Positions 19,285-28,874 are shown, counted from the first letter of the stretch. The stretch is 49,004 nt of DNA from Paracoccaceae bacterium (GCA_030950185.1 JAUZRU010000109.1:1-49004), one strand, 5' to 3'. Numbers and translations: made by a program. The notes: a model not told the origin generated them from the sequence alone.

Positions 19285-19305
19285 CATGGGGACCATGTCC
19301 CCATG
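19285..19305 (+). promoter_or_regulatory. Perfect hairpin covering the radC ribosome site and start codon
   Basis: CATGGGGAC (19285-19293), a 3-base loop (CAT) and GTCCCCATG (19297-19305) form a perfect 9-bp inverted repeat. It includes the GGGGA ribosome site and the whole radC ATG (19303-19305). In mRNA it would hide both, lowering or conditioning translation. As DNA it could also be a protein-binding palindrome. Confidence 0.6.
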
Positions 19306-20070
19306 TCAAATTCATCCCGATCAGGCGCATTTGGCGAAGCTCCCTTGCCGGGCTTTGATCTGGCGCTGCGCCCAGCCAGCAGAAAACCCGCAGAAGACCC
19401 GGATTTTCGCAAGAACCACCGTGATCGCCTGCGTGCCCGTTTCATGCGTGGCGGTGCCGCCGCCCTGCCCGACTACGAACTTCTGGAATTGGTCCTTTTC
19501 CGCGCAATCCCAAGGCGCGACGTCAAGCCGATCGCCAAGCGCCTTTTGGCCGAGTGCGGTGACTTCAATGCCGTTCTGGCGGCAGATCCGGCGCGGCTGA
19601 CACGGGTCAAGGGCGTCGGGGCGGCGGTGGTTTGCGAGCTGAAGATCGTCGAGGCTGCCGCACATCGCATGGCGCAGGCGCGGGTATTGAAACAGCCAGT
19701 CCTTTCAAACTGGTCTGCCCTGATGGATTATTGCCGAACGGCAATGGCCTATCGAACGACCGAACAGTTCCGTATCCTGTTTCTTGATCGCAAGAATACG
19801 CTGATTGCCGATGAAGAACAGCAACGTGGAACTGTTGACCATGTGCCCGTATATCCGCGCGAGGTGGTGAAACGGGCGCTGGAGTTGAATGCCTCGGCAA
19901 TCATTCTTGTGCATAACCACCCATCGGGCAACCCCGAGCCTTCGGAGGCCGACATCGTGATGACAAGGCGCATTCAAGAGGCTGCTGCGGCGCTGGGCAT
20001 TGTCATTCACGATCATCTGGTGATTGGTGCGCAGAGTGAATTCAGCTTTCGGGCAAACGATCTTATCTGA
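19303..20070 (+). CDS. radC: RadC-family JAB1/MPN metalloprotein
   Basis: A 255-residue protein with an N-terminal helix-hairpin-helix region (ADPARLTRVKGVGAAVVCELK, about 95-115) and the JAMM zinc motif HNHPSGNPEPSEAD: His204, His206 and Asp217. The family was once linked to DNA repair, but its biochemical role is unsettled. The hairpin at 19285-19305 overlaps the start codon, which is unusual. The last 8 bases overlap the convergent PstS-OmpA gene, so the two transcripts are antisense at their ends. Confidence 0.93.
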   Translation: MSNSSRSGAFGEAPLPGFDLALRPASRKPAEDPDFRKNHRDRLRARFMRGGAAALPDYELLELVLFRAIPRRDVKPIAKRLLAECGDFNAVLAADPARLTRVKGVGAAVVCELKIVEAAAHRMAQARVLKQPVLSNWSALMDYCRTAMAYRTTEQFRILFLDRKNTLIADEEQQRGTVDHVPVYPREVVKRALELNASAIILVHNHPSGNPEPSEADIVMTRRIQEAAAALGIVIHDHLVIGAQSEFSFRANDLI

Positions 20071-21589
20071 CCCAGATCTCGACGCGGCGGTTTCTGCGCC
20101 GGCCGGATTCGCTGTCATTGCATGCCAGGGGCGATATTTCGCCAAACCCGACCGGGGTCAGACGAACAGCACCGGCAGCCGCTCTGCGCGCCCTTTTCCT
20201 TACAAGGGAAAGGGCCTGTGCTGCGCGCTTTTTCGAAATTTCCAGATTCCCCTTGGCGCTTCCTTCGGAATCGGAAAACCCCGCGAAAATCAGCTCGCGA
20301 CCATCAAAATCACCCGCCTCCATCATCTGTGCCGCCATATTCACCGCGCGCTCGGATCGTGGATCAAGGGCGGTGGAATTATCGGAAAACCGGATGGTCA
20401 GTGCCAGCCTTCGCGCGCCGCGCAGGCTGGTGACAAGGCGTTTGAGGTCAGCCAGCGTCACATCTTCGGCGGCGTTCAGAATCGCGTTTGAAAGCCTGTG
20501 CTGCTGCCGGGAAAGCGGTTGTTGTTCGGGCCGAAGATCAACAAAGCCCAGATCGGCCACCGACCTTTGCGCTTGCGGCTTTTCCAGCCAGGCAAGAAAC
20601 TCGCGCGCAAATACAGGCAAGCGTTCCTTGCGCGTCACAAGGGAAAGAACCCGTGTCAGGGGATAGTCGCCGCTTTGGATGCCAAACCTGTCTGGCGACT
20701 GCACGATTCCGCATTCCCCTCTCAAGGCCAGCGGGACATTGTTGCGAACGGTTCCGTAATCGACGACGCCCAGCCCGAAGGCGTCATTCGTCAGCGCATC
20801 GGATAGCGAAACAAGCGAATCGAAAACCTTGCGTTCGACCTTGTCGGCAGGCCAGCCGGGCAATGAAAAATCGGCCTCAAGCCCCTTGGCGAGGTCGGAA
20901 TCCGGCCGCGGCAGGTACAGGATGATCGGTGCGTCATATCCGCCTATTTCAGCCCAGTTCGTGATTTCCCCGGACCAGATCTTTCGGATCTGTGCGGGGG
21001 TAAGGGCGGTGACCGGGTTTTCTGGCGCAACAGCAAAGACGATCGCGTCAAGGGCGATAATCTGGTGTCTGAGGCCAGCATCAAACGGCCTGCCCGCAGC
21101 GCGGGAAAGCGCAACGATGTCGGCCTTTTTCTTGCGCAGATCCCGCAAACCCGCTTTGCCCGTTGCGGGCCGGGCCATCAGGCGGGCCAATGGAACCGAG
21201 TTTGCATCGGTGATGAAATAGCTCCAGCCAAGATTCGGATGATTGGTGCGCAGACTTGTCAGGCCGTTCGACGTGGCAAAATCCTCGATCAGGCGGGCGA
21301 GGAATTCTTCCAGCATCGCCGTGTCGCCGCCAAGCCGCAGGTCGGCTGCATATTTCCCCGGATCGGGGCAGTCGGCGCCCTTGCACGTCACCCCCAAAGC
21401 ACGCAGGGTCATTTCCCCAAAGCGTGTTTCCAGACGCCAGAATTCACCGTCAAAGTCGATCAGTTTTCCGCTGAGGGTGATTGATCCATCCGACGATTTC
21501 AAGGTGATTACCCCGGCTTGTGATGCGGCGGCAAACAGCACCAGCGCCAGCATGCCGACCCATGGCGCCCAGCGATCAATCCATTTCAT
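20063..21589 (-). CDS. Periplasmic PstS-like substrate-binding protein fused to an OmpA domain
   Basis: A 508-residue protein with a signal peptide (cleavage after SQA, residue 25). A short N-terminal domain carries two cysteines (GVTCKGADCPDPGKY). A PBP-like phosphate/anion-binding domain follows, with TPAQIRKIWSGEITNWAEIGG, a PstS hallmark, and FGLGVVDYG. A C-terminal OmpA domain (about 395-508) has ELIFAGFSDSEGSAKGN and GRRRNRRVEIWVR. The order suggests a sensor or scavenger tethered to peptidoglycan. It is the second gene of an operon with the gene at 21608, 18 bases apart. No PstCAB transporter is nearby, so uptake is unproven. Confidence 0.8.
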   Translation of the reverse strand: MKWIDRWAPWVGMLALVLFAAASQAGVITLKSSDGSITLSGKLIDFDGEFWRLETRFGEMTLRALGVTCKGADCPDPGKYAADLRLGGDTAMLEEFLARLIEDFATSNGLTSLRTNHPNLGWSYFITDANSVPLARLMARPATGKAGLRDLRKKKADIVALSRAAGRPFDAGLRHQIIALDAIVFAVAPENPVTALTPAQIRKIWSGEITNWAEIGGYDAPIILYLPRPDSDLAKGLEADFSLPGWPADKVERKVFDSLVSLSDALTNDAFGLGVVDYGTVRNNVPLALRGECGIVQSPDRFGIQSGDYPLTRVLSLVTRKERLPVFAREFLAWLEKPQAQRSVADLGFVDLRPEQQPLSRQQHRLSNAILNAAEDVTLADLKRLVTSLRGARRLALTIRFSDNSTALDPRSERAVNMAAQMMEAGDFDGRELIFAGFSDSEGSAKGNLEISKKRAAQALSLVRKRARRAAAGAVRLTPVGFGEISPLACNDSESGRRRNRRVEIWVR

Positions 21590-21607
21590 GCAGCCCCGCC
21601 CCCGAAA

Positions 21608-23047
21608 TCACCTTGCGGCGATAATCAGGTCGCGGACAGCGTTTTTCAAGACAAGGGTCGTGTCGGCAGCGTCGCAATCTGGAAGGCGAAAGCGCAGGCC
21701 CGAGGCGCCAATCAGCAAGCCCCGGCGCGAGCGCAGACTTTGCAGGATCTGGCCGGTGCCGCATGTCTGGCGCGTTGCACGCACAAGGATGGAAAAATCA
21801 ACCACGCCACTTTTGATGCCGGGTCGCAGCCTTATCGTGTAAACCTCTGCCAGAAGGGGGTTTTTTACGTCGGTGTTGCCAAGCTTTACCAAATGGCCCA
21901 GCGCGCCGGTGCCGGCGTGTGACAAGGTGGCAATCGACTTGCCGAATTCGACTGCGCGCAGATCGACGTCGAACCTGCCCCGCCACAGGACAGCGACACG
22001 TTCATATGATTCGATGTCAGGCACCCGCGCCGTCACCCGAAGGGGTTTCGCTTTTGGCAGGGTGATGCGAAAATGCGCCACTTTTTCAAGGGCCGGGACG
22101 GTCACCAGCAGTGTACCAGAGGCATCAAGCCGGTCGGCGAATCGCAGTTTTCCGTGTTGTATGGTGACGGTCTCGCCCGCCAGACATGCGTCGCGGATCG
22201 TCAGTTCGACCGAGGCCTCGGCCGTGGGGCGCGCGCTGACCGTCGGGGTGCAGGACAGTCCGTTGCCGTTCGAGGCCGGCCCCTTGATACGTGCTTGCCG
22301 AGTGCTGTCGTTCATGTTTGTCGGGTCTGCCGCTGCTTCACGCCGGGTGATGCGGGCATCGGTATCGGTGGGCTGTGTGGCTGTTGTGTCGGAAAGCCTG
22401 GTCGCCGAGGCCGGCGGCTGAGAGGCCTGGCCAACGGCAAGCTGTCCCGGAAGATGGCCCGGCCTGCTGAATTCGGGCACGGTTTCAACGGCAACACTGG
22501 CCATCTTGCTGATGGGGCCCTTGCGGGGTGATTTTTCGGTCGGCGCCGTTTTTCCAAGACGAACATTGGAAATTTCAAGATCACGGCTGTTCAGGCTTAG
22601 CTGTTTCTTGAAACCGGACAGGTCGGAAATACTGTTGTCGCCGATTGAAGCAATCGGGTCGCGGGCCTTGATCACCCGCAAGGTCACATTCGCCGGTATG
22701 CAGTGCTTGCCGGTGTTCACACAATACGCAAACGTCTGATACCCGGAACAGGAGGCCGAACCGGAATATTCGAAACCGCCGCCAAGCTGCCGGACCTTGC
22801 CGCATTCCGGCTGTCCCAACAGGCGCACATCGGTGGGTTTGATCTGTTCGGGGTGCAGGTCGTTGCCCAGCACGAAAAGGCGCTGTGTGCGCCCGGCCTG
22901 GACCGTGAATATGTCATCCACCGCCCGCGCACTTGTTTCGCCACGGAACGCGGCCATGATCTTGTCGGAATTCTGGGTGATGATCGCAATCGACACAGTC
23001 AGGAACAGTGCCGTGTAAACCAACCCCATTTTTTCACTTATGCGCAT
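21608..23047 (-). CDS. Membrane-anchored periplasmic protein of unknown function, partner of the PstS-OmpA fusion
   Basis: A 479-residue protein. Residues 1-25 (MGLVYTALFLTVSIAIITQ) form a signal anchor. Residues about 40-125 resemble an Ig-like/cadherin-like module (AVDDIFTVQAGRTQRLFVLG, then ND) with four cysteines in the CGKV, CSGYQTFAYC and CIPAN segments. A low-complexity Thr/Ala/Pro linker spans about 150-260. The C-terminal domain has paired cysteines (CTPTV, DACLAG, TCGTG, PDCDAADT). I do not recognise a defined family. The ATG at 23045-23047 has a GGAGGG site. First gene of the operon; the cysteine content fits an oxidising periplasm. Confidence 0.7.
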   Translation of the reverse strand: MRISEKMGLVYTALFLTVSIAIITQNSDKIMAAFRGETSARAVDDIFTVQAGRTQRLFVLGNDLHPEQIKPTDVRLLGQPECGKVRQLGGGFEYSGSASCSGYQTFAYCVNTGKHCIPANVTLRVIKARDPIASIGDNSISDLSGFKKQLSLNSRDLEISNVRLGKTAPTEKSPRKGPISKMASVAVETVPEFSRPGHLPGQLAVGQASQPPASATRLSDTTATQPTDTDARITRREAAADPTNMNDSTRQARIKGPASNGNGLSCTPTVSARPTAEASVELTIRDACLAGETVTIQHGKLRFADRLDASGTLLVTVPALEKVAHFRITLPKAKPLRVTARVPDIESYERVAVLWRGRFDVDLRAVEFGKSIATLSHAGTGALGHLVKLGNTDVKNPLLAEVYTIRLRPGIKSGVVDFSILVRATRQTCGTGQILQSLRSRRGLLIGASGLRFRLPDCDAADTTLVLKNAVRDLIIAAR

Positions 23048-23213
23048 GATGGCCCTCCGGATGCCATGCAACTGACAAGGCGCATAATGACCTCGGAAAT
23101 GTGGCAAGATTGGCGGAATCAGGTGGCGTTTTCGGGGAATTTTTCGCCAGCGGCGACAATCAGGGTAATTTTCAAAGGTCACCCACTGGTCAACGAAACA
23201 CGCACAACCCTAT

Positions 23214-23242
23214 GAAAACAGGCCGGAATTGCGCCTCCGGCC
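23214..23242 (-). terminator. Rho-independent terminator after secA
   Basis: The minus strand reads GGCCGGA, 8-base loop, TCCGGCC, then TGTTTTC, about 30 bases after the secA stop. The 225-base gap to the next gene holds nothing else that I recognise. Confidence 0.8.
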
Positions 23243-23272
23243 CGTTTCACATGCGTGATTATGGGGAAACAG

Positions 23273-25975
23273 TCAGGCCTTGCCGTGGCAATGCTTGAAC
23301 TTCTTGCCCGAGCCACAGGGGCAAGGCGAATTGCGCCCCGGATTGCCCCAGGTAGAGCGATCGTTTTCGTCGAACTCGGGTTTGGCATCCTTGCCATCAC
23401 CCGCAAGCGACTTGACACCTTGTTCGACCTGATCGAGGTCGATGCCCTGCTGCTGGGCCAGCGCCTGCGCCATCATCTGTTGCTGTTCCTCTTCGGTCAG
23501 AGGGCGGATATGGGCCAGCTGTTCGGTGACTTCGGTCCGCAGGCTGTCGAGCATGTTTTCAAACAGGGTAAAGGCTTCGGACTTGTATTCGTTCAGCGGA
23601 TCTTGCTGGGCATAGCCGCGGAATCCGACCACCGAGCGCAGATGTTCAAGCGTCAGAAGGTGATCGCGCCATTTCTGGTCGATCGTTTGCAGCAGGATCG
23701 ATTTTTCGATCATGCGCATGTTTTCGGTGCCAAAGGCGACGGCTTTTTGCGCCATGAATTCATCGCTTGCCTTATAAAGGCGTTCGGTGATCACCTCATC
23801 ATCGACGCCTTCTTCCTCGGCCCATTCAAGGATCGGCACGTCAATGCCGAGATAGCGCAGAACATCGGCGTACAGCCCTTCCATGTTCCACTGGTCGGCA
23901 TAGGTTCGCGGCGGCATGTGTTTTTCGACAAGATCGTCGATCACCTGATGGCGCATGTCTTGCACGACGTCGGAAAGGTCTTCGGCCTCCATGATCTCGC
24001 GGCGCTGGCTGAAGATCGCCTTGCGCTGGTCGTTCATCACGTCGTCGTATTTCAGCAGGTGCTTGCGGATGTCAAAGTTGCGGGCCTCGACCTTGGCCTG
24101 CGCCTTTTCCAGCGACTTGTTGACCCAGGGATGAACGATCGCCTCGCCTTCCTTCATGCCCAGCGTGTTGAGCAGCTTGTCCAGCCGTTCCGATCCGAAG
24201 ATCCGCATCAGATCGTCTTCGAGGCTGAGGAAAAAGCTGGAACGACCGGGGTCGCCCTGACGGCCCGAGCGGCCGCGCAGCTGGTTGTCGATGCGGCGGC
24301 TTTCGTGACGCTCGGTCGCCAATACATACAGGCCCCCGGCCTCGATCACCTTTTTCTTTTCTTCCTCGTGCTCGGCCTCGATCTTCTTGCGCAGCTCGAC
24401 CGGGTCGGCATCGGGGTTTTCGGCCAGCGCCTCCATCACCTTCATCTCGACATTGCCGCCAAGCTGTATGTCGGTGCCCCGACCGGCCATGTTGGTGGCG
24501 ATGGTCACGGCGCCAAGGCGGCCGGCCTCGGCGACGATCTTGGCCTCTTGTTCGTGATGGCGGGCGTTCAGCACGTTATGCGGCACGCCCTCTTTCTTGA
24601 GCATGTCGGACAGGAATTCCGATTTTTCGATCGAGGTGGTGCCAACAAGAATCGGCTGGCCCTTTTCATGGGCTTCCTTGATCGACCTGACGATCGCGTC
24701 GAATTTTTCCTTGGCCGTGCGATAGACCTGATCGTGGTCGTCGATACGAATGACCGGCTTGTTTGTCGGCACCTCGACCACACCCAGCTTGTAGATTTCC
24801 ATGAATTCCTCGGCCTCGGTCATTGCCGTGCCGGTCATGCCCGCAAGCTTTTCATAGAGGCGGAAATAGTTCTGGAAGGTCACGCTCGCGAGCGTCACGT
24901 TTTCAGGCTGGATCGGCACGCCTTCCTTGGCCTCGATTGCCTGGTGCAGGCCATCCGACAGGCGCCGCCCGGCCATCATCCGGCCGGTGAATTCGTCGAT
25001 CAGGACAACCTCGCCGTTGCGCACGATGTAATCCTTGTCGCGTTTGTAAAGGATATGGGCGCGCAGGGCCTGGGTGACATGGTGCACCAGCGTGGTGCTT
25101 TCGGGGTCGTAAAGGGTTGCTTCCGGGTCGAGAATCCCTTCGGCGTGAAGCCGCTGCTCGATGAATTCGTTGCCCTCGTCAGTATAGGTGACGTTGCGGG
25201 TCTTTTCGTCGAGGTCGTAATGCTCGGGTTTGATGTCGGGGATGATCTTGTCGATCTTGACGTAAAGCTCGCTGCGGTCATCGCTGGGCCCCGAGATGAT
25301 CAGAGGTGTGCGGGCCTCGTCGATGAGGATACTGTCAACCTCGTCCACAATCGCGAAATAGTGATCGCGCTGGACCATTTCCGACAGCTCGGATCGCATG
25401 TTGTCGCGCAGATAGTCAAAGCCAAGTTCGTTGTTTGTGGCATAGGTCACGTCGGCTTGATATGCAGCGCGCTTTTCGTCGTCTTCCTGCCCTGGCACGA
25501 CAACGCCTGTCGTCAGGCCCAACGCCGAATATACCTGGCTCATCCATTCGGCATCGCGCCGGGCCAGATAATCGTTGACCGTGACGACATGAACCCCGCG
25601 TCCGGTCAGCGCGTTAAGGTAAACGGGCAGGGTGGCCATGAGGGTCTTGCCCTCGCCGGTTTTCATTTCGGCGATGTTGCCCCGATGCAAAAAGATACCG
25701 CCAATGAGCTGCACGTCGAAGGGGCGCAGGCCAAGCGTGCGGAACGCGGCCTCGCGGGCGTTGGCAAATGCCTCGGGCAGAAGGTCATCAAGGGTTTCGC
25801 CCTTTTCCAGACGTTCCTTGAATTCCTGCGTCTTGGCCTTGATCTGTTCGTCGCTCAGTGCCTTGAACTCGGGCTCCAGTGCGTTGATCTTTTCGACCAG
25901 TGGCCGGGTTGCCTTGATCTTGCGATCATTCGGTGTGCCAAAGATCTTTTTGGCAAGTGTTCCAAGACCCAGCAT
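23273..25975 (-). CDS. secA: SecA, preprotein translocase ATPase
   Basis: Motor that pushes unfolded preproteins through SecYEG. The 900-residue full-length protein has Walker A MKTGEGKT at 104-111, the DEAD-type DEVD at 211-214, the helicase-like motif [16 protein letters not shown] and the preprotein cross-linking and scaffold regions. The C-terminal zinc/SecB-binding tail [14 protein letters not shown] has Cys885, Cys887, Cys896 and His897. It is divergent from the parvulin isomerase gene, an arrangement I associate with Rhodobacterales. A sigma70-like promoter lies at 26119-26147, giving a long (about 135-nt) leader. Confidence 0.99.
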   Translation of the reverse strand: MLGLGTLAKKIFGTPNDRKIKATRPLVEKINALEPEFKALSDEQIKAKTQEFKERLEKGETLDDLLPEAFANAREAAFRTLGLRPFDVQLIGGIFLHRGNIAEMKTGEGKTLMATLPVYLNALTGRGVHVVTVNDYLARRDAEWMSQVYSALGLTTGVVVPGQEDDEKRAAYQADVTYATNNELGFDYLRDNMRSELSEMVQRDHYFAIVDEVDSILIDEARTPLIISGPSDDRSELYVKIDKIIPDIKPEHYDLDEKTRNVTYTDEGNEFIEQRLHAEGILDPEATLYDPESTTLVHHVTQALRAHILYKRDKDYIVRNGEVVLIDEFTGRMMAGRRLSDGLHQAIEAKEGVPIQPENVTLASVTFQNYFRLYEKLAGMTGTAMTEAEEFMEIYKLGVVEVPTNKPVIRIDDHDQVYRTAKEKFDAIVRSIKEAHEKGQPILVGTTSIEKSEFLSDMLKKEGVPHNVLNARHHEQEAKIVAEAGRLGAVTIATNMAGRGTDIQLGGNVEMKVMEALAENPDADPVELRKKIEAEHEEEKKKVIEAGGLYVLATERHESRRIDNQLRGRSGRQGDPGRSSFFLSLEDDLMRIFGSERLDKLLNTLGMKEGEAIVHPWVNKSLEKAQAKVEARNFDIRKHLLKYDDVMNDQRKAIFSQRREIMEAEDLSDVVQDMRHQVIDDLVEKHMPPRTYADQWNMEGLYADVLRYLGIDVPILEWAEEEGVDDEVITERLYKASDEFMAQKAVAFGTENMRMIEKSILLQTIDQKWRDHLLTLEHLRSVVGFRGYAQQDPLNEYKSEAFTLFENMLDSLRTEVTEQLAHIRPLTEEEQQQMMAQALAQQQGIDLDQVEQGVKSLAGDGKDAKPEFDENDRSTWGNPGRNSPCPCGSGKKFKHCHGKA

Positions 25976-26118
25976 CGGTGCTCCGTTTCAAAGGCGTTCG
26001 CCAGAATTGGCGGTTGATTTACGAATTCGTGTAATGGCCGCGCTTGCTTGTTGAGGGCGTCATCCATAGAACCGGCGCCGGAGCGGACACAAGGCAGCCT
26101 TTGCACAATGTCCACAGG

Positions 26119-26147
26119 CATGTAAGGGGATGCTCGTCGGGTGTCAA
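26119..26147 (-). promoter_or_regulatory. Sigma70-like promoter of secA
   Basis: Minus-strand TTGACA (26147-26142) and TACATG (26124-26119) are 17 bases apart. The -35 is a full consensus match and the -10 is weak. The leader includes a small hairpin CGCCA / 4-base loop / TGGCG near 26012-25999. Confidence 0.5.
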
Positions 26148-26220
26148 CGTCACCAGAAAAGCACTGCGCATGGCAGTGTGACCCAAGGCACATCAAGTGC
26201 AAGTCAGTTCGGAGAGAATG

Positions 26221-27072
26221 ATGAAATTCAAGACAGGAATCCTTGCCGCAGCGCTGTTCGCGATGGCGGTCCCATTTTTCGCCCAGGCAGCGGAAACCAA
26301 GCCATCTGCAGACACGGTTCTTGCCACGGTCGAGGGAACCGAGATCACCTTGGGTCACGTGATCGCCCTGCGCGAACGTCTGCCCGAACAATACAAGAAG
26401 ATACCCGACGACATTCTGTTCAAGGGAATTTTGGACCAGCTGATTCAGCAAACCATCCTGATGAAGGCCATGGAGGCCAGGATTGATACCAAGACCCGTA
26501 TCGGCCTTGAGAATGAGCGGCGCGCATTTCTGGCGGCGGAATACATGGACCGCCTGTCAGCACGCAAGATACCCGAAGAGGCGCTGAAAAAGGCCTATGC
26601 CGAAAAATTCGACGGGGCGGTGCCTGAAAAGGAATACAATGCCTCGCATATTCTGGTCGATTCCAAGGAAAAGGCACTTGAAATCATCAAGTTGCTGAAA
26701 GACGGTGCCGATTTTGCGACGCTGGCCAAGGAACGCTCCAAGGGCCCGTCGGGCAAACGTGGCGGCGAACTTGGGTGGTTCTCGGTCAACAAGATGGTCA
26801 AGCCGTTTGGTGAGGCCGTGAAAAAACTGGCAGTTGGCGAAATCTCGCAACCGGTCAAGACCCGCTTTGGATGGCATGTGATCAAGCTGAACGGCAAGCG
26901 CGACCAGAAGTTGCCGACATTCGAGCAGGAAAAGGACAAGCTGGCGGCCGAGCTGAGCCAGAAGGCGGTTGACGAAGAAATCGCCAAGCTGACCGATGCG
27001 GCCAAGGTGACGCGCGCGAAGGTTGATATTGATCCTTCGGTGATCCGCGATGTATCCCTGCTTGGAAAGTAG
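26221..27072 (+). CDS. Periplasmic parvulin-type peptidyl-prolyl isomerase
   Basis: A 283-residue foldase of the PpiC/PrsA/SurA kind. It has a signal peptide (MKFKTGILAAALFAMAVPFF, then AQA) and a helical N-terminal region (VLATVEGTEITLGHV, ILDQLIQQTILMKA). A parvulin domain spans about 135-225, with YNASHILV, RGGELGWFSVNKMVKPF and TRFGWHVIKL. It catalyses proline isomerisation and probably chaperones outer-membrane proteins exported by the neighbouring SecA. The second of two tandem ATGs (26221) is preferred because the GGAGAG site at 26211-26216 would be too close to 26218. Confidence 0.92.
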   Translation: MKFKTGILAAALFAMAVPFFAQAAETKPSADTVLATVEGTEITLGHVIALRERLPEQYKKIPDDILFKGILDQLIQQTILMKAMEARIDTKTRIGLENERRAFLAAEYMDRLSARKIPEEALKKAYAEKFDGAVPEKEYNASHILVDSKEKALEIIKLLKDGADFATLAKERSKGPSGKRGGELGWFSVNKMVKPFGEAVKKLAVGEISQPVKTRFGWHVIKLNGKRDQKLPTFEQEKDKLAAELSQKAVDEEIAKLTDAAKVTRAKVDIDPSVIRDVSLLGK

Positions 27073-27096
27073 AGAAATCTGAAATCGGGGGTCGCT

Positions 27097-28479
27097 TTGG
27101 GCGCAGATGGTGAAAAGAGGGCAGGGGCAGACGTAACCCCTGCCCGCGTTGACGAAATGCGGAAAAAGCTGCAGCGCCTCAGACGCAAGCTGAAACAGGC
27201 GCGCGAAGAAATCGATTCGCTGCTTGGCGCCCCGCACAAGGTTTCACCGCTTGCACCCGAGCGGTTTCCCGATCTGCCAGTGATCGGCGGCGTGCGCTTT
27301 GCCGCTGCCGCTGCCGGTATCAAATATCAGGATCGCGATGATGTGATGCTGGCCGAGATCGCGCCGGGCAGCACGCTTGCAGGGGTGTTTACCCGTTCAT
27401 CCACCCGTGCGGCCCCGGTTCTTGACTGCCAGAAGAAACTGGCCGCGCTGAAAGAAGGCGCTGCCGACAAGGCGGGTTTTGCCATCATCGTCAATTCGGG
27501 CAACGCCAACGCCTTTACCGGCGCGGTCGGATTCGAGGCGGTTGACAAGGTAACCGGCGCGGTCGGCGCGGCGCTGGGCATTCCGCAGGACCATGTCTTT
27601 TCGGCCTCGACCGGGGTGATTGGCGAACCACTGCCTTTCGAGCGCGTCACCGCGGTAATCGAGCAGCTGAAGGAAAATCTTTCCCCGGATGCCGCCGAAA
27701 AGGCAGCACGCGCCATCATGACGACCGACACCTTTGCCAAGGGTGCGTCCGCCGAGGTCGAGATTGGCGGCAAGACCGTTCGCATCGCCGGCTTTGCCAA
27801 GGGTTCAGGGATGATCGCGCCCGACATGGCAACCATGCTTGTGTTCATCTTTACCGATGCGGCGGTCGGGCAGGAAATCCTGCAGGAAATGCTGTCACGG
27901 CTGAATGACACAAGCTTCAACTGCATCACCGTCGATAGCGACACCTCGACCTCTGACAGCCTTGTGCTGGCGGCAACGGGTGCATCGGGTGTCGAGATAG
28001 GTGATGCCGACAGCGAAAGCGGCCGGCAGTTTTCACAGGCTTTGGGCAAGGTGATGCTGGACCTTGCACACCAGGTGGTGCGCGATGGCGAAGGCGCGAC
28101 GAAATTTGTCGAGGTCGCGGTGACAGGGGCCGACAGCAACCAAGACGCCCGCAAGGTCGCCATGGCAATCGCCAACTCGCCCCTGGTCAAGACGGCGGTT
28201 GCCGGAGAAGACCCGAACTGGGGCCGTATCGTCATGGCAATCGGCAAATCCGGCGCAAAGGCGGACCGCGACCGGATCACGATACGTTTCGGGGAAATCA
28301 TCGTTGCCGAAAACGGATGGGTCGCCCCGACCTACAGTGAAGATGCCGGTGCCCGATACATGAAAAACCCGGAAATCGTGATTGGCGTCGATCTGGGCCT
28401 TGGCGGTGGCGCCGCGCGGGTATGGACTTGCGACCTGACCCGGCAATACATCGCCATCAACGCCGATTACCGGTCGTGA
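27097..28479 (+). CDS. argJ: ArgJ, bifunctional ornithine acetyltransferase / N-acetylglutamate synthase
   Basis: Recycles the acetyl group from N-acetylornithine to glutamate in arginine synthesis. The autocleavage site is visible as MIAPDMATMLVFI, where Thr becomes the beta-chain nucleophile, and the protein ends in the typical YIAINADYRS. The enzyme core begins at VSPLAPERFPDLP, so the TTG start at 27097 adds about 50 residues of charged, coiled-coil-like sequence (MRKKLQRLRRKLKQAREEI). A GGGGG site supports the TTG; the alternative ATG at 27157 has no ribosome site. A perfect 9-bp hairpin lies within the extension. The stop overlaps mutT. Confidence 0.95.
   Translation: MGADGEKRAGADVTPARVDEMRKKLQRLRRKLKQAREEIDSLLGAPHKVSPLAPERFPDLPVIGGVRFAAAAAGIKYQDRDDVMLAEIAPGSTLAGVFTRSSTRAAPVLDCQKKLAALKEGAADKAGFAIIVNSGNANAFTGAVGFEAVDKVTGAVGAALGIPQDHVFSASTGVIGEPLPFERVTAVIEQLKENLSPDAAEKAARAIMTTDTFAKGASAEVEIGGKTVRIAGFAKGSGMIAPDMATMLVFIFTDAAVGQEILQEMLSRLNDTSFNCITVDSDTSTSDSLVLAATGASGVEIGDADSESGRQFSQALGKVMLDLAHQVVRDGEGATKFVEVAVTGADSNQDARKVAMAIANSPLVKTAVAGEDPNWGRIVMAIGKSGAKADRDRITIRFGEIIVAENGWVAPTYSEDAGARYMKNPEIVIGVDLGLGGGAARVWTCDLTRQYIAINADYRS
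27119..27145 (+). terminator. Strong 9-bp hairpin between the isomerase gene and the argJ core
   Basis: GGGCAGGGG, a 9-base loop and CCCCTGCCC form a perfect stem about 47 bases after the isomerase stop. No T tract follows, so if it terminates at all it would be Rho-assisted. It lies within the extended argJ reading frame and may instead affect argJ translation or mRNA processing. Confidence 0.4.
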
Positions 28480-28874
28480 AGATCGTTCTGGTTTCCGCCG
28501 TGGCCCTTGTCGATGCCGAGGGGCGGGTTCTTTTGGCACGCCGGCCCGAGGGCAAGAGCATGGCGGGGCTGTGGGAATTCCCCGGTGGCAAGATCGAGGA
28601 CGGCGAAACCCCCGAAGCGGCGCTGATCCGCGAGCTGCATGAAGAGCTGGGCATCGATACCTGGGAAAGCTGCCTCGCGCCCCTGACCTTTGCCAGCCAC
28701 TCATATGACGATTTCCACCTGCTGATGCCCGTATTCGTCTGTCGCAAGTGGAAAGGGATCGCGCGGCCGCAAGAAGGACAGCAGTTGAAATGGGTGCACG
28801 CACGCGATCTGCGCAACTACCCGATGCCACCGGCGGACAGGCCGCTGATCAGCGTATTGCGCGATCTGTTGTGA
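28476..28874 (+). CDS. mutT: MutT-type Nudix hydrolase (8-oxo-dGTP diphosphatase)
   Basis: Hydrolyses oxidised or other nucleoside triphosphates to keep them out of DNA. The 132-residue protein has a complete Nudix box at 38-60: GGKIEDGETPEAALIRELHE followed by ELG. EFPGGK precedes it as in MutT. The GTG start at 28476 overlaps the argJ stop (GTGA), so the pair is translationally coupled; longer in-frame starts would lie within argJ and lack family similarity. Confidence 0.92.
   Translation: MKIVLVSAVALVDAEGRVLLARRPEGKSMAGLWEFPGGKIEDGETPEAALIRELHEELGIDTWESCLAPLTFASHSYDDFHLLMPVFVCRKWKGIARPQEGQQLKWVHARDLRNYPMPPADRPLISVLRDLL

Noticed and set aside
19285-19305. LexA operator at radC
   Set aside because: The palindrome does not match the alphaproteobacterial LexA box (GTTC-N7-GTTC).
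23255-26017. A 920-codon plus-strand open frame opposite secA
   Set aside because: It is the antisense shadow of a high-GC gene; the secA frame has every family motif and the plus frame has none.
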